A program made the position numbers and the translations under genes. 64,000 bases of DNA from Phlyctochytrium arcticum (lineage: Eukaryota > Chytridiomycota > Chytridiomycetes > Chytridiales > Chytridiaceae). A model generated the notes under the pieces. The model did not search any database, was not told the DNA's origin, and saw nothing but the letters and a program-made list of their open reading frames with translations. Positions 22,740-35,185 of the stretch are shown here, piece by piece; within the stretch, counting starts at the first letter, position 1; every line of letters begins with the position of its first letter. The stretch covers positions 1,302,001-1,366,000 of the forward strand of contig JAHLKI010000003.1 in assembly GCA_025602905.1 (NCBI GenBank), written 5' to 3'.

Positions 22740-23009
22740 CTAGCCTTGCACACGACGTCTGCGACCGCGCTGACTGCCTCTTCCGCGGCGGTTTCCTCTG
22801 CCTGCTGCCTGTAAAGGAGTTGGAGCGGTCCGCGATCTTCCACATCGTTTGTTGACGTGGTTGTAGACGTGGTCCGACAATCTGCAGTTGGGACATTTCC
22901 TTTTGGTGGGTGGCTGGCTCCAATTTTCGACTGCACCTGAGGCAGTGTCAGACACTTTGCCACTATCGGCGGTTTCATCATCACCGTAGAAGCTACTGGT
23001 AAATCGCAT
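22740..23009 (-). CDS. small zinc-knuckle and RG-rich fragment
   Basis: About 90 codons on the minus strand with CPNCRLSDHVYNHVNKRC, a zinc knuckle-like set of Cys and His, followed by a basic tail GRGNRRGRGSQRGRRRR. Such tails occur at the C-termini of Mutator-like transposases in this window (MULE-1, MULE-D, MULE-E), so it may be the last exon of a lost element. An independent small RNA-binding gene is the alternative. Confidence 0.35.
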   Translation of the reverse strand: MRFTSSFYGDDETADSGKVSDTASGAVENWSQPPTKRKCPNCRLSDHVYNHVNKRCGRSRTAPTPLQAAGRGNRRGRGSQRGRRRRVQG

Positions 23010-23392
23010 CTCATTCACAGTTTCACAGCGCGTTCACAAGCCTAACACGTGTTTTTGGAATGGTTCAAAATTCATTCACAGCTATTCACAGTCTTGAGGT
23101 GTTTTATGGTTTTTACAACTTTTACCTCAAGTTAAACCGAGGTAAAGGTTCATTTAGCCCAAACTGTTGCCCGTGGGGTGAAACTCGGCCAAAGATCCTG
23201 GCTAAGTTTGCAAAACTCCGGCATTGGCATTGCATCCTTGCCCATTTCCCTAAACAAAACAGACAGACTTGACGATGGCTCTACAGCCCGTCCGTCCGTC
23301 TCTCTTCTCCCCTCTCCCATACATCCCCCCCCCACATATATATTCGGCTTTGGCAATAAGAAGTGAATTGTATAAACAAACTCTCGGCCGAA
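23010..23392. other. promoter-like stretch before Crypton-1
   Basis: Contains a pyrimidine tract (about 23280-23335) and ACATATATATTCGGC just before the first ATG of Crypton-1 at 23393. No gene seen. Confidence 0.3.
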
Positions 23393-26040
23393 ATGGACTC
23401 AGACTCCGGTGCCGAGAACGCAGAGCGTGAAAGGGTACTTTTATTTGTTCAATCATCTTCCAGTGATATAATCTAAAGCTCTCTATGCTTAGACCCCCCG
23501 TCGCAGATGTATTCCTCCTTCCGGTTTGGCCCACCTGGTTGACAGCAACAAAGAAGAAGAGCAGCTGGATATAGATGTTTTGCCATTGGACAAGGCAGCC
23601 TTACCCTCAGGCTTATAGGTGAAAACCCAGCAGAGGACAAGGAGGATTAGGAGACTCGTTTAGCGAGCTCATGCTGAAGCTGTAGCGCGTGCACTCGAGC
23701 TTGTGCAGGAGAGTATGTCTGCCGCCATCGCCCATGCACGCCCGAAGTCAGGCAGCAATGGTTTGAAGAGCAGCAGGAATTTTCCAGACAAGTGGAGATC
23801 GCCCAGGAGGCTGCAGATGCTCTCTTGTCCCCTGCGACCCTGGCCTCTTGCAAGTCCTGTCGCAAGCAATTCATCCAGTTCTGTGACAGGCAGGAGTTTT
23901 GAGACTCCTACTGCGTCAGTGAAGCCAAGTTGGTCATGTACCTTCACGAGCTCCTTGGAGAGACGCCCAAGATGCCCCACAACACTGTCTCTCAACATAT
24001 AAAATTCGTTACAAATCTCTGGAAGACCCAGACCTCCACACACCCGCCTATGCATAAGTAAGTTGGAAATGGTGACATACATGATCATCTGGTCCCTGAC
24101 AAGTTTGGCGTTGGCCAGCTACGCGCACCTGCGCAAACGTGGAGGTGCCGTTGGTGGAATTTTGGAGGGGTCCAAAAGGCGTGGGTACGAGCGCTCCCTT
24201 CTTCAATATCGCGGGAACAATACACCCATAGATACGTACAACCAGAAAGACAAGGTCGGTCTGTCCGACTACTTTTTCGATGATCCCACTGCCAGCATGG
24301 AGAACCGGCACCACAACCGCATGTGCTACCTGGTACAGCAGGCCAGTATTGGGCGAAGTCAGCATATCCTTAATATGGAGTAAGGAGATATGTGGTTGCA
24401 GGAGCTTGACCGGCAGGCGGAGGGGCCTACCCCTGGTCATTTGATCTGTTTTACGTCCAGAAAATCCAAGCCGAACGTTCACGGAAGAGTCGAAATTAGC
24501 GGAGCAATGCGGCATGAGAATGTTTAGTTGTGTGTTCTCATCAGCGTCGGCAATTACTTCTTTTGGCTTTTCGAAGTCGAACAACCCCTCCCAACATGGT
24601 CACTGAAGAGTCTGGGTGGGCGGAAGTTCCCTTTGTCCGTGGAGAACGGGCTACAGTTGGCTCAAAGAAGAAGAGAAAGACGCGGGCCGATGGTACAACG
24701 ATCTAGCCGAGATCGGAAGCGTTTTCGAAAGCATGTAAGTATAGCATAGCATACGATACTTCTTCGTGTAGTTAATCTTCCTGATCAGATCCGGGTCTCA
24801 ATCTCCTTAGCTACGACCAACATAACGCTTTGGTGAAGACGGTATTTTTCACGCTCCATATTATGACTTCCAGAGTTACGCACGCATTCCGTGCACGCGG
24901 CGCGCAGGAGGCTGAAAGATTAGGAGTAGACTCAGAGCAGTTGGCCAGATTGGCCGGATGGACCCTTGCGACAAAAAATGCTTGCTATACCACCAACTTA
25001 CCCATGCAACCGATTCGCGCATTAGCTGGTTGGTCCAAAGACGGACGATCGTACTTTCGGCCCCGTGCAACTATCGAGCCCACCGAATCCTTACTAAAAC
25101 AAATTTTTCTATTCATTGAGGGACAGTTGGATGACATCCACCGCCTATTTATGGAGGAACAAAAAAGAATCATTGCAGGTAAAGACTTCCTAATCCTATT
25201 GAAGCATTTACGAACGGTCATCATACAAGACTCTGTCTTCCTGGTGGATACTCACGAAGATCATGGCATCTGGTTGCATGAGATTTTCCGCTCTGAAGAG
25301 TATCTGGCCTACGCGGAGGACTTGAAAGCAGCTGTTGCTGCATGCCCACCCAGTTCCCAATACTTTGAAGTCCAAATTCCGGTCATAGCAGATGCCATGA
25401 CCGCTCTAGGAAACAATCTTTCCACCAAAATCGACACACACATACAAGCGACAAACAAAATGCAGGAGACTGTCGACAAGCTGAAAAAATCCTTAGAAGA
25501 CGCCGCCGAAGAACGTCGCATTGCCACGGAGCATAGGGCTCGACAGGACGAGCAGATGCTTGCCCTACATACTGCTCTTGCCCGACTCAATCTCCAGCGC
25601 GAACAAGCACCGTGTACGGCAATGGACGAGGACTACCTTCAAATCCTTGGCAGAATGTCTAGCATTTTCCAAAGTCCTGCAGGCCAGCGCTTGGCGAATT
25701 GTTCGTCGGGCACAGCGGGGCCGGCCTTCCCTGCCACACCCCAACGTGGGCCGCCGCCACAGGACGATCCTCCACCTGTGATTGATGCTCTTGTCATGGA
25801 TCGAAAGGTCAATACAATTGCACATGTATGGGGCACCTAATACACTTCTTATGAATTAAAAATTCACCACAATTGCGTAGGTCTGGGAAGAGTTTGATGA
25901 TGGCCGTAACGGCAAGCCTTCGGTGCGATTGATGCAGAAGCATCACCGCGAGGCATGGAGAAAAGCCCCAGCTCCCCGCAAATTTTTCAGCAATCGCAAC
26001 TTCATTTGCAGAGCTATCCGCAGAAAGTCCAGCACAATGT
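23393..26040 (+). pseudogene. Crypton-1: tyrosine recombinase with GCR1_C-like tail, broken
   Basis: The first frame starts MDSDSGAENAERER at 23393. Around 23740-24060 one frame reads CKSCRKQFIQFCDRQEF then a TGA, and continues SEAKLVMYLHELLGE, a core-binding N-terminal domain. Around 24440-24530 come SRKSKPNVHGR and MRHENV with a TAG. From about 24850 the catalytic part is intact: VTHAFRARGAQEAERLGV (HxxR box), LAGWTLATKNACYTTNLPMQ (likely nucleophile Tyr) and FRPRATIEP. A coiled coil with Gln/Glu repeats follows (25440-25600). After an intron comes VWEEFDDGRNGKPSVRLM, a GCR1_C-type DNA-binding domain. Cryptons use such a recombinase instead of a DDE transposase. Stops at 23898 and near 24526 mark it as dead. 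Confidence 0.8.
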
Positions 26041-27465
26041 GAGGTCTGTTCAGACTCGGAGCTCTATGCTTGCGGACCGTGTGGTAAGGTGATTACGAAA
26101 GCGCTGGATGCACAGCGCAGGCAGAGAGTCATGTCATGATCGGCGTGCCAGGATGAACTGAAGAAGCCGCAACCTACGGTTGGCCAAGTCGCGGTAATCT
26201 TTCCTAATGCACAATTGTGAATGATTGGCGTATTTGGCATTTTTTGGACCACCACATCCTGCCGAATTGGGTTCGTCTGCTAATCCTTGACATGCAACCA
26301 CGTAGTGTTCCTCCTTTCTCTCAATCTCGCCTTGATCCAAGTATTTGTCTCTTCTTTCCCGAGTACTTCTTGTTCTACTTTTTTATCCACTTTTTCTTCA
26401 GTCTTCATCTATTTTTCTTTCTCATTTCCCTTCATTCACTCTTTGTTTGAATTCTAGTCATTTTTCAATTGCGTTTTGTTTTACTTCACGCATGGCACTA
26501 TCTCTTGCTGATCTCGATTTTAAGAGATACTGTATATTATGATAGCATATGAGTATTATGAGATGTACTAAATAATAGCATGCTCAACTCAGCTATGGGC
26601 AGCATCAAGCCAGGCAGAAATGCATATTAGCAATACGGATTGGGACATTGTATGCAATGAAACTCGTGGTTTCATGTCACAGACACTGTAAATCGAAAAA
26701 AAATAACCAAATGAAAGTACCCAGAAAGCTACAGAGATTCCTTGTCATTAAGTAGGCCATTCTTGATGGATTTCCATGTACTGAAAACGATTTTGGCACT
26801 GGTGTCTATATCAAGCTGTGAATCCTGTGAATGGGTGGCTGTGCTGTGAATGCGACTATGTTTTCAAATTTTTTGGCAGATGCTGGACTCCAGGACCCTG
26901 GTTATGTTATGGATATTGACCCCTTTCTGTTTCACGTCGCGACCTGCTCGCTGCCTTGAGCGCAACGCATTCAAAATATGCTGGGTTGCCAGCTCACGGC
27001 TGGATTATGACTGTGCCTGAAAGAGAAGTGGCCCAGCCATTGAAATTTCTCCAACCCGCCTCGGTCCTTGGACCTTGGTCGCAACTCCTGAAGCTTGGAA
27101 GGACGCGTAGAACTTCCGGCCACTGAATTGAATCTACTTCCAAACCCCATACTACAATAAATCTTCTACATCTTCCGCCAAAATCCTTGCTATTACTGCT
27201 TTTGCCAAGATCCTACTATCATCATACTACTGCCACGCTCGACGTCTTCCTCCGAGATTCCCTCATTATGCATGCAGTGGTGCCCTTGCAGTTTATTCAG
27301 AGTAGGGTGAGAGCAGCACTACTGTTACTGTATAATTCAGGAAGTATCATTATAGAAGAAAAGAGAATATAGGGACACTAATAAGAGAATTGGGGGTAAG
27401 ATAATCTACCAACTATACTGCAAAAAAACAACGAACGATGCTAAAACAAAATACTGTACTATCTG
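26041..27465. other. about 1.4 kb, no supported gene
   Basis: Pyrimidine-rich and AT-rich sequence with short frames only. TACTGTA heptamers at 26528 and 27326 lack comparison copies. Confidence 0.4.
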
Positions 27466-29376
27466 CGAATTGAATGCTATATGGAGAATGAATCGATACT
27501 CAGACCAGCCTTTCTGCTTGCGTATGTTGTCAAGCCAGAGCGCTGCACTTTCAGCACTGACTTGGTGAGGCTCCATCCTGGACGTGATAGCATCGACAAG
27601 GATCTTGCGTCGGTTGAAAAAGCGCCGTTCATTGCCCTGGCACCAGGTCGTGCGCCACTGTCTTTCTAGATCCTTGATCGCGGGCCTAAGAGCGAGACCA
27701 ATGTCCCACTCCCGCCAGACATCTGGCACCGTATGAATGCCACGGCTCATCATATGGTGGGGAGCCCGGGGAGGCACGTGTTGCGGAGAGTTGTTGTTGT
27801 TGGCGGCTTGCTGATTGGTACCACGTTGGTTGGCAGGCTGCTGCTGCAGAGATGGCGCGCCCAAGGATCCAGTTGCAGAGGTCGGTGCACCATCATGAGG
27901 AGGACCAGCGGCGGCACCAAGATTGAGAGGAGGGCCCGCTTGCATTGGGTCACTCATTACCTTGCATAAAGTCGACCGACGCGTGAAGACAAATGGGCGC
28001 TCTTCCGGTAAAAATATCAGTCAGAACCTGCTGCAATCCATTCAATCTGAGGTCCGTAGATCAACTCGCTGCTTGCTGGGATACGTGCATGGTCTTTAGT
28101 GTTTCGTTCAGAGCATCTAATTTATCGGACACAACCGGAATGGCGCGTTGTAGAACAAGATCGGTTGGCTCCTTCACCTCCTCCATCGACGCCCGCAAAC
28201 TCAATATACAGTGGATATTGGAAGATCGGATGATGCCGGGTGGGATGGCACGTGAAGTGGACGCGCAGCTGAACTGAGTCTTGCAGGATAGTCAACCGCA
28301 ATCTACGCAGAAGCTCCAGGAACCCGCCGGCCGCAATATTAGGCTCAGCGCCATCTCCCGTCGCTAGCCGTTCTATCCCAAGGTCCACATCAGGGAAAAT
28401 GAGCTTCTGCAATTCCTCGGGGGGGTCCAGTGTTGCGCGCTTCAAAAAGTAGGTACCCCCTTCCACGCTGTGGCCCGAGTTTGAACGAAGGACCTCACGC
28501 GGCAATGCAGTCAAGTAGCAAGTTTCCATTGACTGTTTGTTCCACCAGCCCGCGCGGCATATATGAGCATCTGATGCTCCTCCTGGCCCCAGCACGTTGG
28601 CCGACATGAGTCTTGGCTTGCGACTCAAGTCCAATTGAAGCCAATGCGGGCATGATGCCGGCGTAGTGCATGTTATAGGTCATGGGTTTATGCAGATCCT
28701 TGCCACTCTTCAATGTCTTGATTAAATACCATGAGGGACTGTTGGCGAAGGACGGGAAACTCTTTTGCATAATATGCCAGCGCCAAAAAAAGTTGAGGCC
28801 AACGGCCGCCCATGGACAGATCTGCACTTCCTTATTGCAAAGACATGCACTGATCTCCAATTGGTTATGTTGATTGGTTTTACCTTGACGCAGCGACGTG
28901 ATCATAGCGTAGCACGGTTGGAAGCCTTCTCTTTCCAGTTCACAGCAGTTCATATCGGGTAACTCTAAATTCCGTGCAAATTCTCCACGCAAAAGGTCAT
29001 AATGGGAGAGTAGGAAAGTTGCCCTAATATGTACAGCGTGCCTCTTGGTCTGGCGCCACCAGTAGGACCCAATCCCAATCATCTGCCCGACTGTCATGTA
29101 TCCATCTAAATGAGTTCCTCGACCTCGATCCGTAAAGTTGGCTCTATCTGTCGCAGTCTGGGTAACTTGAGCATTTTTGGTCAGGGCATTAACCGTCTTG
29201 TCGCGGGGACGAGGGTTGGTATTCATTCCAAGATGTTTTTGCTGTTTGTATAGATCTACCAGCGCTGATGCATATGCTTCGACAGTCCCGAGGCCAATAA
29301 TCTTCTCCGCAGCTCCGGGCTTTTGCCTTTTGCGAGACTTACAACCAACAACCTCCGTTTCCAGGAAAAAATGCAA
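27466..29376 (-). pseudogene. Crypton-2: tyrosine recombinase with GCR1_C-like tail
   Basis: Minus strand. The first long frame (29376-28495) has TVEAYASALVDLYKQQ, ANFTDRGRGTHLDGYMT, LRGEFARNLELPDM, LRQGKTNQHNQLEISA and KTHVGQRAGA (HxxR-type box). A frameshift near 28590 leads to AGWWNKQSMETCYLTALPRE with the likely catalytic Tyr, then FLKRATLDPPEELQKLIFP. After an intron the tail (27957-27466) has a disordered Gln/Asn-rich start and VPDVWREWDIGLALRPAI, a GCR1_C-type domain. This pattern is that of the Crypton and Ndc10-like family. It differs in sequence from Crypton-1, so they are separate subfamilies. The breaks make it non-functional as read. Confidence 0.8.
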
Positions 29377-29633
29377 CGAAGTCCGGAGACAACTTGCAAC
29401 TTTTTAAGCGTTAACCAAAACTGCTTTATCGCGGCTTTGTCGGACTTTCAGTACCGGAGCTGAGCCAGTGTGAGCCGCACCCATGGTACGCGATTTTGCT
29501 TCAAATTTATTTTCTAATTGCGACATTGCTTCAAATATGTGGACTTTTTTGAAGCCAAAAATCCAGAAAAGTGGACTTTTTTGGGGTGAGACGCGTTGCA
29601 ACCAGCCACAGTGTCGTGACGCAGACAGGGAAC

Positions 29634-29642
29634 AAGTCTCAG
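29634..29642. repeat. 9-bp target duplication of MULE-D, left
   Basis: AAGTCTCAG, repeated at 32968-32976. Confidence 0.9.
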
Positions 29643-32600
29643 GGCGGGTGCCAAATCTCCAGGGGCCTTTTTGCCAAATTCACATCCCCTGTTCAATGTG
29701 ACTCACGACCCCCTCTCATAAAGTGCATTCACAGCCACCTGGTTTGGACAAAAGTCCGACAAGTGTCCTCAAATACCTTTGTCCATCCAATGTACTGCCT
29801 AAACAGCTTACACTTACCGTAGCCCGTCCCAAAAAACAAACCATTTCATCTGATAGTAACCGCTCAGAAGAAGCTTTAAAAGCCATGCAAGCAAATTTAG
29901 CAGCGCACCAAGAGGCAGCCCGACAGATGCAACAACAGCTGGCAGAGTTCATGTCTTTGACACCCGTCACGCCGACGTTGATGCAATCGGCTGCGCGAGC
30001 GGCATTACAACCTGCGGGTACCATGTCTATTGTCGTCCGGTCCGATGGTATGTTGAACTCCCATATGAAAATCGTGTCCTATCAAAGGTCTAATTTGGCT
30101 ACTGTTTGTTTACGTTTTCCAGATGTCCTTGCTTCAGACCGTGTGAACAGCACCAAAACTGCCATGCCAACTGATCTTCAGGAACACCCTCAAGGTATAT
30201 TATGCCCCCAGACACCCCAATACAGAGAAATCAATTGATACATCCTGACCATCAGAAATTTGGATCGAGCGTCCTGAGGCAGACGGTGGCGATGTTGATG
30301 ATGAGACGACCGTAATCGGTGAACCTCACCAAGTGATGGCGCCTAACGATATGGCGATGCCTGAAAACACCCATGGTATGCTTTGAGCAAAGGGTGCAAG
30401 GTCTGCAGCACATTAATCTTATATGCGCAGCATGGACTCCTCCGTTGCCGCCTCCTGGACCGCTTGCTACTGCTACAGACGCCGACAATGCACTAAAACA
30501 GTTCGCATTGGATAACGGCTTTGCGATTGCTAATCTCAGAACGGAACGCATCGCGGGACCGGGAACCCCTATTCACAAATATTGGCGGGCGCTGCGCATG
30601 TGGCGGGGAATACAAGCCAAAGGACCAGGGAGTACCCCTGCTCAAGAGAAAGAGCAAAAAAACGGGCTGCAAATACATGGTCACTCTGAAGGGAGAGGTG
30701 AAGAATGGGCTCGTTGGGAGCTGGACAATCAAGTTGTGCGAGGGCAATGGAAAGGGAACTCACACAGGCCATCCGCAACTCTCAAGGGCAGCCTTGAGAA
30801 CATTTTTCCAAGCCCGCTGTTTCACCCAAAATGTCTGTGTTAAAAGTGATATCAATAATATGATTGAAGCGGGCACCAAGCCGGAGAAATTCTAGCGACG
30901 ATCAAGAAGCACCCGGCAGCTCCACTTATCATTGTCAAAGAAATTACGAACCAGAAAACGAAAAAAGTTGAAGACATTTTGCAGGGTCGTTCCCCCTTGG
31001 CAGCCCTGCTGGATCACTTGTCAAAATCGGTCAATCAGGGGGCCGTCACTGATGTCATACACAACGAAGAGAACGTCCTCACTCACCTATTTTTCCAAAC
31101 TGACGTACGTTTGATGGTTCATCAATCTTCCGTCCCTTGCTAAATTTAAAGGCGTAAAGCGAAAAATGGCTGAACTGTTGCGTAAATTTGGGGACGTCTT
31201 GATCTTGGACTGTACCTATCGTACAAATCGCCATAAGCTCCCACTTCTCCATGTTGTCGGAATTACCAATACTGCGCATTCGTTCTCGGGAGCATTCATG
31301 CTCATGGCGCAGGAGACAACTGAAGATTATAAGATCGCACTCAATTGTTTAACGGCATCTCTGCCCAAACCACCCTCTCTTGTTGTCATCGATTGTGACA
31401 GCGCGTTCATTGCAGCTGTTAAACAAGAATGGCCAACAACAAAGATCATTCTTTGCCGATAGCACCTTTGGCAGAACATTAAGAAAAATTGCCAGAAGTA
31501 CTTCGTAGATGAGAATGAGAAGTTCGATGCCAACGCATGGTCCGATTTCAAATTGTAGGTTTCACATTCCTTTCTGTAAAATGGAAATCCCTGAACGTGC
31601 TCCTTTAGATCTTGGATGGAGCTTGAGGGGGCTACCACCGAGGAGGAATTTCAGGAGCGTTGGAAGCAGATAGAGATGGATGTTGATGAAAAAACCTTCG
31701 CGTATCTCGAGAAGAATAAATTGCCGCTGCGCCAACATTGGGCTAGCATTTATATCGACAAAGTCCAACACTTCAATACCACCGTAACTTCCAGGGTTGA
31801 GGGAAAGCATTGGGCGGCCGTCAAAAAGAATGGATCCGCAAAATCAACAATCTTAACTTTGTACAAAACCATCTCTCGTAACTGTGCGCAGCAGATGGAA
31901 AATTTTGAAGATGCTGTTGTGGAGGATTTGACGGGCACACATCGTTTCCTGACCGAGGACAACCTACCAGAAAAACCCAAAAAAACAAAGCAGTGCCCAA
32001 TCCCCGTGAAAATGAAGGCCTTCTATGCGGACATCCACAACCGCTTGCCTGTGCATATTCTGAAGATGGTTGACCAAGAAAGAATAAAGGCGGATCGCAT
32101 TGTCAAAGCAAACAATCCCGACAACGTCCTGAGTGGAAGTACTATGGTGCTGAAGCCATGCTCGTCATGGCACAGAACAGTCATGGGGGTGCCATGTTCT
32201 CATGAGATCCTAGCCATGCGACAGGAGAAGCGGGCACTCCGACTATCGGACTTTACGCCGAGATGGCATCTGCCGCTATGCAACCAAAGGTCGGAGGTGC
32301 AAGAACCCTCTATCCCTGGTCGTTTCAATGTACTTTCTTATCAGCGCGGGAACAAACGTTTGCGCACATCGGCAGAGCGCGCTGAGAGTCAGCTAATGGC
32401 CAGCCAGAGACATTGTGGATTATGTCAAACACGTGGTCATGACCGAAGCCAGTGTCCTTCGATTGCGCTTGCGGCGGCGCAAACAGCGGAGGACATGGCC
32501 CAGGATATGAATGCGGGCCCTCAGTGGAGACTGCGCTGGACAGTGCCCTGGAGCCGCCGCGAAAAGTTCGTGCCAAGGCGCGTTGTACTGTTTGCGGGTC

Positions 32601-32967
32601 CACCAAACACACCTTCAAGAAATGCCCATCCAAATAACGCTCTTGGGCTGCGTGCTCTTTTGAGGTTTCCTTTCTCGCGTGCGTCTGTTCGACCCTATTG
32701 TGATGTTTACATATGGCTTGAATATATGATTTGTGTGTATCTCTCTCATAACACTTGTGGCAGATTACTTTCGACATTTCACAGAAGCAAGCGTCTCCTA
32801 CATGGGCTTACTTTGTCTTTCCGTTGGAGAAGCTTGCAGCCTTGCAATGCAATAAAGCGGAATGAGCGCAGGTGGCTGTGCATCACATTCATTGTCATAC
32901 CAACAACTGACGTGACTCATGCGGGACGTGAATTTGGACAAGCACCCCTGGAGATTTGGCACCCGCC
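29643..32967 (+). mobile_element. MULE-D, Mutator-like element with intact ends
   Basis: 3,325 bp. The left end reads GGCGGGTGCCAAATCTCCAG and the right end is its inverted copy. Similarity continues inward for about 70 bp through CCAAATTCAC and GACTCAC. Both sides carry AAGTCTCAG. The gene inside is damaged, so the element is probably not autonomous now. Confidence 0.9.
29723..32637 (+). pseudogene. MULE-D transposase, multi-exon, broken
   Basis: The N-terminal exon (29723 on) encodes a Gln-rich helix and is followed by GT-AG introns (for example about 30048-30121). A FAR1-like head reads CACGGEYKP and GCKYMVTLKGEV (about 30580-30690). The DDE core reads FGDVLILDCTYRTNRHKL (31186 on), SLVVIDCDSAF, then ILCR followed by a TAG where relatives have Trp (31460-31462), then HLWQNIKKNC. 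The third block is TSRVEGKHWAAVKK. The SWIM finger is degenerate, with GVPCSHEI kept. Two zinc knuckles end the protein, CGLCQTRGHDRSQC and, in another frame, CTVCGSTKHTFKKC. At least three frame changes plus the stop make it dead. Confidence 0.8.
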
Positions 32968-32976
32968 AAGTCTCAG
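32968..32976. repeat. 9-bp target duplication of MULE-D, right
   Basis: AAGTCTCAG, identical to 29634-29642. Confidence 0.9.
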
Positions 32977-32986
32977 TTCCAGGTCT

Positions 32987-33101
32987 GAGTCATCGCTTGT
33001 GCTGAGGGTTTACCCCAAAGTGTTGTCCCTGATTTTGGTCCACGCCAAAACCCTCAAATTAAATTGCGTACAGTCACCGCGCCAGGAATCTTCCGTAGCT
33101 A
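32987..33101 (+). repeat. inverted repeat pair, left arm
   Basis: Matches the reverse complement of 35068-35185. Shared blocks are GCTGAGGGTTTACCCCAAAG, then CCTCAAAT and GCGTACAGTCACCG. About 115 bp long with small gaps, separated by 2 kb that contains the tandem repeats. Confidence 0.8.
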
Positions 33102-33651
33102 CGCCTGAAATGTGCAGCTATATGTGACTCTTGTGTTGACTCATACATTGAAAATACAACCACCTGCCCCTTTGGATGCCGGCAATTTTCAAGGTGGGAC
33201 CCAAGGGGGGAGCTTTTCTTGTCATGAGTCATGACTCGTTTGTTGACTCACCCATTATGCTGGGGCCTGTGCTGCACAACAAACCAACAGTGCTGAGGGT
33301 TTACTTAGCATATGTTAATGTCTATGAGTTTGTGGCAGAAACAGGCATAGCAATATGTATGTATTGAGGAAGATATTGAATTACAGGCAAACAACTATCA
33401 TTTTAATTCCTTCCATCTCAGTGGTAACTTTTGATCTCTCCCTTGGGCACCTAGCATGTATTGGCTACCGTTTGAACCTACCAGGCCGCTAAACATCGCT
33501 TTAGTTCATTCGATCGTTGGTCTAGTAAAACTACTGAACTCTCCATTGCAAGCCTGGTGTCTGAAAAGCTGTCAGCTATAGTTCAATTTCTTTCATTCTG
33601 TGCATGTAACTTTAACCTTTGAACTCTCCCTTGCGCACCTGGCTTCCATTA

Positions 33652-33656
33652 CTGTA
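33652..33656. other. CTGTA insertion in one tandem repeat unit
   Basis: This unit reads CCATTA-CTGTA-GCTACCGTTTGAATC; the next reads GCATTA-GGTACCGTTTCAATC. Confidence 0.65.
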
Positions 33657-33944
33657 GCTACCGTTTGAATCTAACAACAAGCTGAAAAACCATTGTTTCA
33701 TTTCCTTCCATCTGATCTGTCCATCGCAAGCTGGTGTGCATTAGGTACCGTTTCAATCTAACAGGCAGCTAAGGTATTGTTTGAATTTTTCCATCTTTGA
33801 ATTACAACTAGGAGACACGCGCGGGGAAGCAGGCCCAGGAAGGATGAGTGCAAGGCCCTACGCCGTGAGATGTGAACAAAGTGTACTCAGATATGGCCAT
33901 GATCATAGGAAATGTAACATGGTAGATGCTGACCTTATTGAATG

Positions 33945-34165
33945 TCAGAACACATGAGGCGGGGAAGACCCTTCAGAATTTCAGAAACTTCTCAAATGTC
34001 ACTTGTTCCAGATTTGTCCGAAAACATTATTCATGAAACGAGGGAGACCCCCGCACCCCCCTTCAGAAAGTCGGAATCTCAAAAAACTTCACTTGGTCCG
34101 GTTTTGTTCAAAGTGATTACACATTAGGCGGGGGAGACCCCCGCACCTCCCTTCCCTGCCGGCGG
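33945..34165 (+). repeat. short tandem array, about 95-bp unit, 2.5 copies
   Basis: Recurrent order: GGCGGGG(G)AGACCC, CTTCAGAA, TCTCAAA, TCACTTGGTCC. Copies start near 33957, 34040 and 34127. Confidence 0.7.
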
Positions 34166-35067
34166 CCCTCGTAGGGGCGCAAACAGTGAGGAAGATATGA
34201 TATGCCATGAAGCACGCCAGGAATCACCAATATGTATTCCGTTTCACATGAACAACCTATTGACTGTCCACTGCAGGCCTGGCGTGCAATTTACTTCTGA
34301 CAAGCTGCCAATTATCATTTTGTTTCTTTACATCTCTGTTTTTTTCTTTTGAACTCTCCATTATATGTCTGGCATATTTCATTGTTGCTATCGGTTGAAT
34401 CTAACAACATGCTAGCTACCATCTCATTTCTTTCCATCCTTGTCTTACTATAACTTTTGATTTCTCCATTGCACGCTGTTGTGCTTTAGCTGTGGTTTTA
34501 ATCTCACAAGCAGCTTGGTATTGTTTTGTTATTTTTCCACCAGTGTATTAGTATAGCTTCTCATCTCTTCAGTGCAAGCATGGGTACCATTTGAACCTAG
34601 CAGGCCACCCTTCCTGTCTTCTATAACTTTTGATCTCTCCATTGCACGCTGGCCTGACTCAATCCGACTCTATGTCCAGTGGTTCTTTCCCCGTGGGATG
34701 TGCGTGGCGGTCCAGTCTTTATCTTTGTTGCCGTGTGAAAATCCGGACCTTGACATTTGGGGTTCTGTCTTTCATTGTCATTTGTCCTTTTTCGTTGTCA
34801 TTTGTCTTCATCCTCCATTGTCTTGCCTGGTCTTGTGCATGGTCATGGGCAGGTGGGCAGCAGCTAGGCCTTCCAGGGCAGGTTCGGGTGGCTGTGTTGT
34901 TAATGGGTGGGTCAACCGAAGAGTTATGATGAGATTCACAAGAAAAGGTCCCCCCCTTGAAAGGCCGTGGCTCAGGTCGCAGCTCCCTATGGGTGAGTGG
35001 CTGTGTTGCTAATGTATGAGTCAACGAAAGAGACAGTGAGACACATATGGCTGCGCGTTTCTGGCGC

Positions 35068-35185
35068 AGCCATGGAAGGGGCCTGGCACGGTGACTGTAC
35101 GCGATTTGATTTGAGGTTTTTGGCATGGTATGGAATTTTGGTACAACACTTTGGGGTAAACCCTCAGCATTAGGTCCATGACTCC
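35068..35185 (-). repeat. inverted repeat pair, right arm
   Basis: Inverted partner of 32987-33101. The two arms may be the ends of a 2.2-kb non-autonomous element, or two copies of a smaller repeat in opposite orientation. Confidence 0.75.

Larger units (their letters stand above)
33400..34650 (+). repeat. degenerate tandem array, about 120-140 bp period
   Basis: Phrases such as CTTTTGATCTCTCCATTGCA, GCTACCGTTTGAATCTAAC and AAGCTG recur about eight times in the same order, with drift in length and sequence. A different short array interrupts it at 33945-34165. No coding frame. Confidence 0.7.

Noticed and set aside
23669..24584. Minus-strand frames of 139 and 178 codons
   Set aside because: They lie opposite the Crypton-1 recombinase, whose family motifs are on the plus strand.
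844..32000. Repeat-induced point mutation as the cause of stops
   Set aside because: A few stops could come from Trp codons, but no broad C-to-T or G-to-A pattern is seen and most breaks are indels.
33400..34650. CRISPR-like array
   Set aside because: Repeats drift in length and sequence, have no constant short repeat with unique spacers, and the genome is fungal.
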